Positions 63,475 through 64,000 of a stretch of DNA of 64,000 nucleotides are shown here, one piece after another; the stretch's first letter is position 1, and each line of letters opens with the position of its first letter. The stretch is from Thiocystis violacea (lineage in GTDB: Bacteria; Pseudomonadota; Gammaproteobacteria; Chromatiales; Chromatiaceae). The position numbers and the translations under genes were made by a program. The notes beneath the pieces were generated by a model. That model did no database searches. It was not told the origin of the DNA and was given only the letters and a program-made list of their open reading frames with translations. Location: assembly GCF_016583575.1 (NCBI RefSeq), contig NZ_NRRG01000006.1, positions 62,604 through 126,603 of the forward strand, in the 5' to 3' direction.

Positions 63475-63937
63475 CCGTGCCCTGTCACGAGACGCCCATG
63501 AGCACTCCATCGGCTTCTGGGATGAAATGAATGCGCGCGGGCGGGCGGGAACCGAAGCCATTGTGTCGTCGGACGTTCGCGGACAGAGGTTTCGCAAGCT
63601 TGCGTCGCGGTACCGGATAACTCTCGGACGGCGCGGCGCCGACCCCCGCCGTCTCATGGTGGGGTCGGCGGGTTGGCCTGACACCAGGATGCCGCGCCCG
63701 TGCGCGCGATGGGGGCCGGGACGACCCTGGCTTCAGTTCAGGAGCCTGGGGCCGTTAAGGAGACCAGGCACCGTGCCTGGTCTCGCGCACCCAGGAGATC
63801 CAGACCGTGGAAATTCCCACCTCGACGGCCGGACTCGCCACCTCGGCGAGGTCAGCCTCCGGATCCACGCCACTTAACAGACAACCGGCGTGTTCAAGGC
63901 CGGTAGACGACATCGCCACCCCATCAGGAGAACCCCG
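63475..63937. other. Gap with perfect palindrome, no gene
   Basis: At 63760-63784 GAGACCAGGCA and TGCCTGGTCTC are perfect complements around CCG, a strong hairpin that may terminate the LysR gene transcript or act as an operator. No supported gene is seen in the rest. Confidence 0.55.
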
Positions 63938-64000
63938 ATGCCCAGAACCTGGTTCCTGCTTGCACTGATCATCGCCGGTTCGGTTCAGGCCGATAACGAC
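63938..64000 (+). CDS. Exported protein, 3' partial
   Basis: AGGAGAACCCCG precedes an ATG followed by a signal peptide (PRTWFLLALIIAGSVQA) and the residues DND before the window ends. Function cannot be judged. Confidence 0.7.
   Translation, partial: MPRTWFLLALIIAGSVQADND

Noticed and set aside
1-64000. tRNA, rRNA or prophage genes
   Set aside because: No tRNA T-loop or anticodon arm arrangement, no rRNA-like stretch, and no integrase, capsid or terminase was recognised.

Overview
The window looks like chromosomal DNA of a GC-rich gammaproteobacterium, most likely a purple sulfur bacterium or close relative (Chromatiales). Reasons: a flavocytochrome c sulfide dehydrogenase operon (56.5-60.4 kb), an ETHE1-like persulfide dioxygenase, an OMPLA phospholipase, an EstA-type autotransporter, a VpsR-like sigma-54 activator and several c-di-GMP proteins. 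The taxonomy is inferred from gene content only. No tRNA, rRNA, CRISPR array, intact insertion sequence or phage gene was seen.

Layout. 0-3 kb: end of a GGDEF-EAL protein and a sigma-54 activator. 3-15 kb: stress and envelope genes (SYLF protein, DUF2892, a DUF599/P-type ATPase fusion, entericidin, CheB-like esterase, cbpA-cbpM, cyclic-nucleotide-type sensor, VIT-family transporter, FMN reductase). 15-24.5 kb: GDSL autotransporter, pentameric ligand-gated channel homologue, SOUL protein, a membrane Hsp70-like ATPase overlapping a membrane partner, a lipase and a Crp/Fnr regulator. 24.7-34 kb: c-di-GMP and PAS sensors, two of them split by in-frame amber codons, plus DUF302, ferritin-like and zinc-ribbon proteins. 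34-45 kb: a stress-gene cluster (PhnA-like, PRC-barrel, DUF3309, cytochrome b561, MgtC, MBL enzyme, CsbD, BON, Spy-like) mixed with broken genes, including a catalase-superoxide dismutase chimera. 45-52.6 kb: a redox and two-component module (dihaem cytochrome, SHP/DUF1924 tail, b561 remnant, two PepSY proteins, OmpR-type regulator, kinase, two paralogous small proteins) tied together by repeated TGTCAG-type boxes. 52.8-60.4 kb: MauG/CcpA-type dihaem peroxidase, OMPLA and the sulfide dehydrogenase operon with a nonahaem cytochrome c/cytochrome b fusion. 60.4-64 kb: YqaA-like protein, pirin, azoreductase remnant and LysR regulator.

Two features stand out. First, the 45-52.6 kb module has PhoP-like promoter architecture that is almost identical at two PepSY genes, both predicted to be leaderless, and a second matched promoter pair in front of the two paralogous small proteins. 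This is the best candidate for a coherent, poorly described system. Second, the window carries many gene fragments. Most are 3' parts of genes whose intact copies lie elsewhere in the same window, and one joins pieces of two unrelated genes. Together with three CAG-to-TAG changes at conserved glutamines and several dispersed palindromic elements, this suggests a genome undergoing active rearrangement and gene decay.
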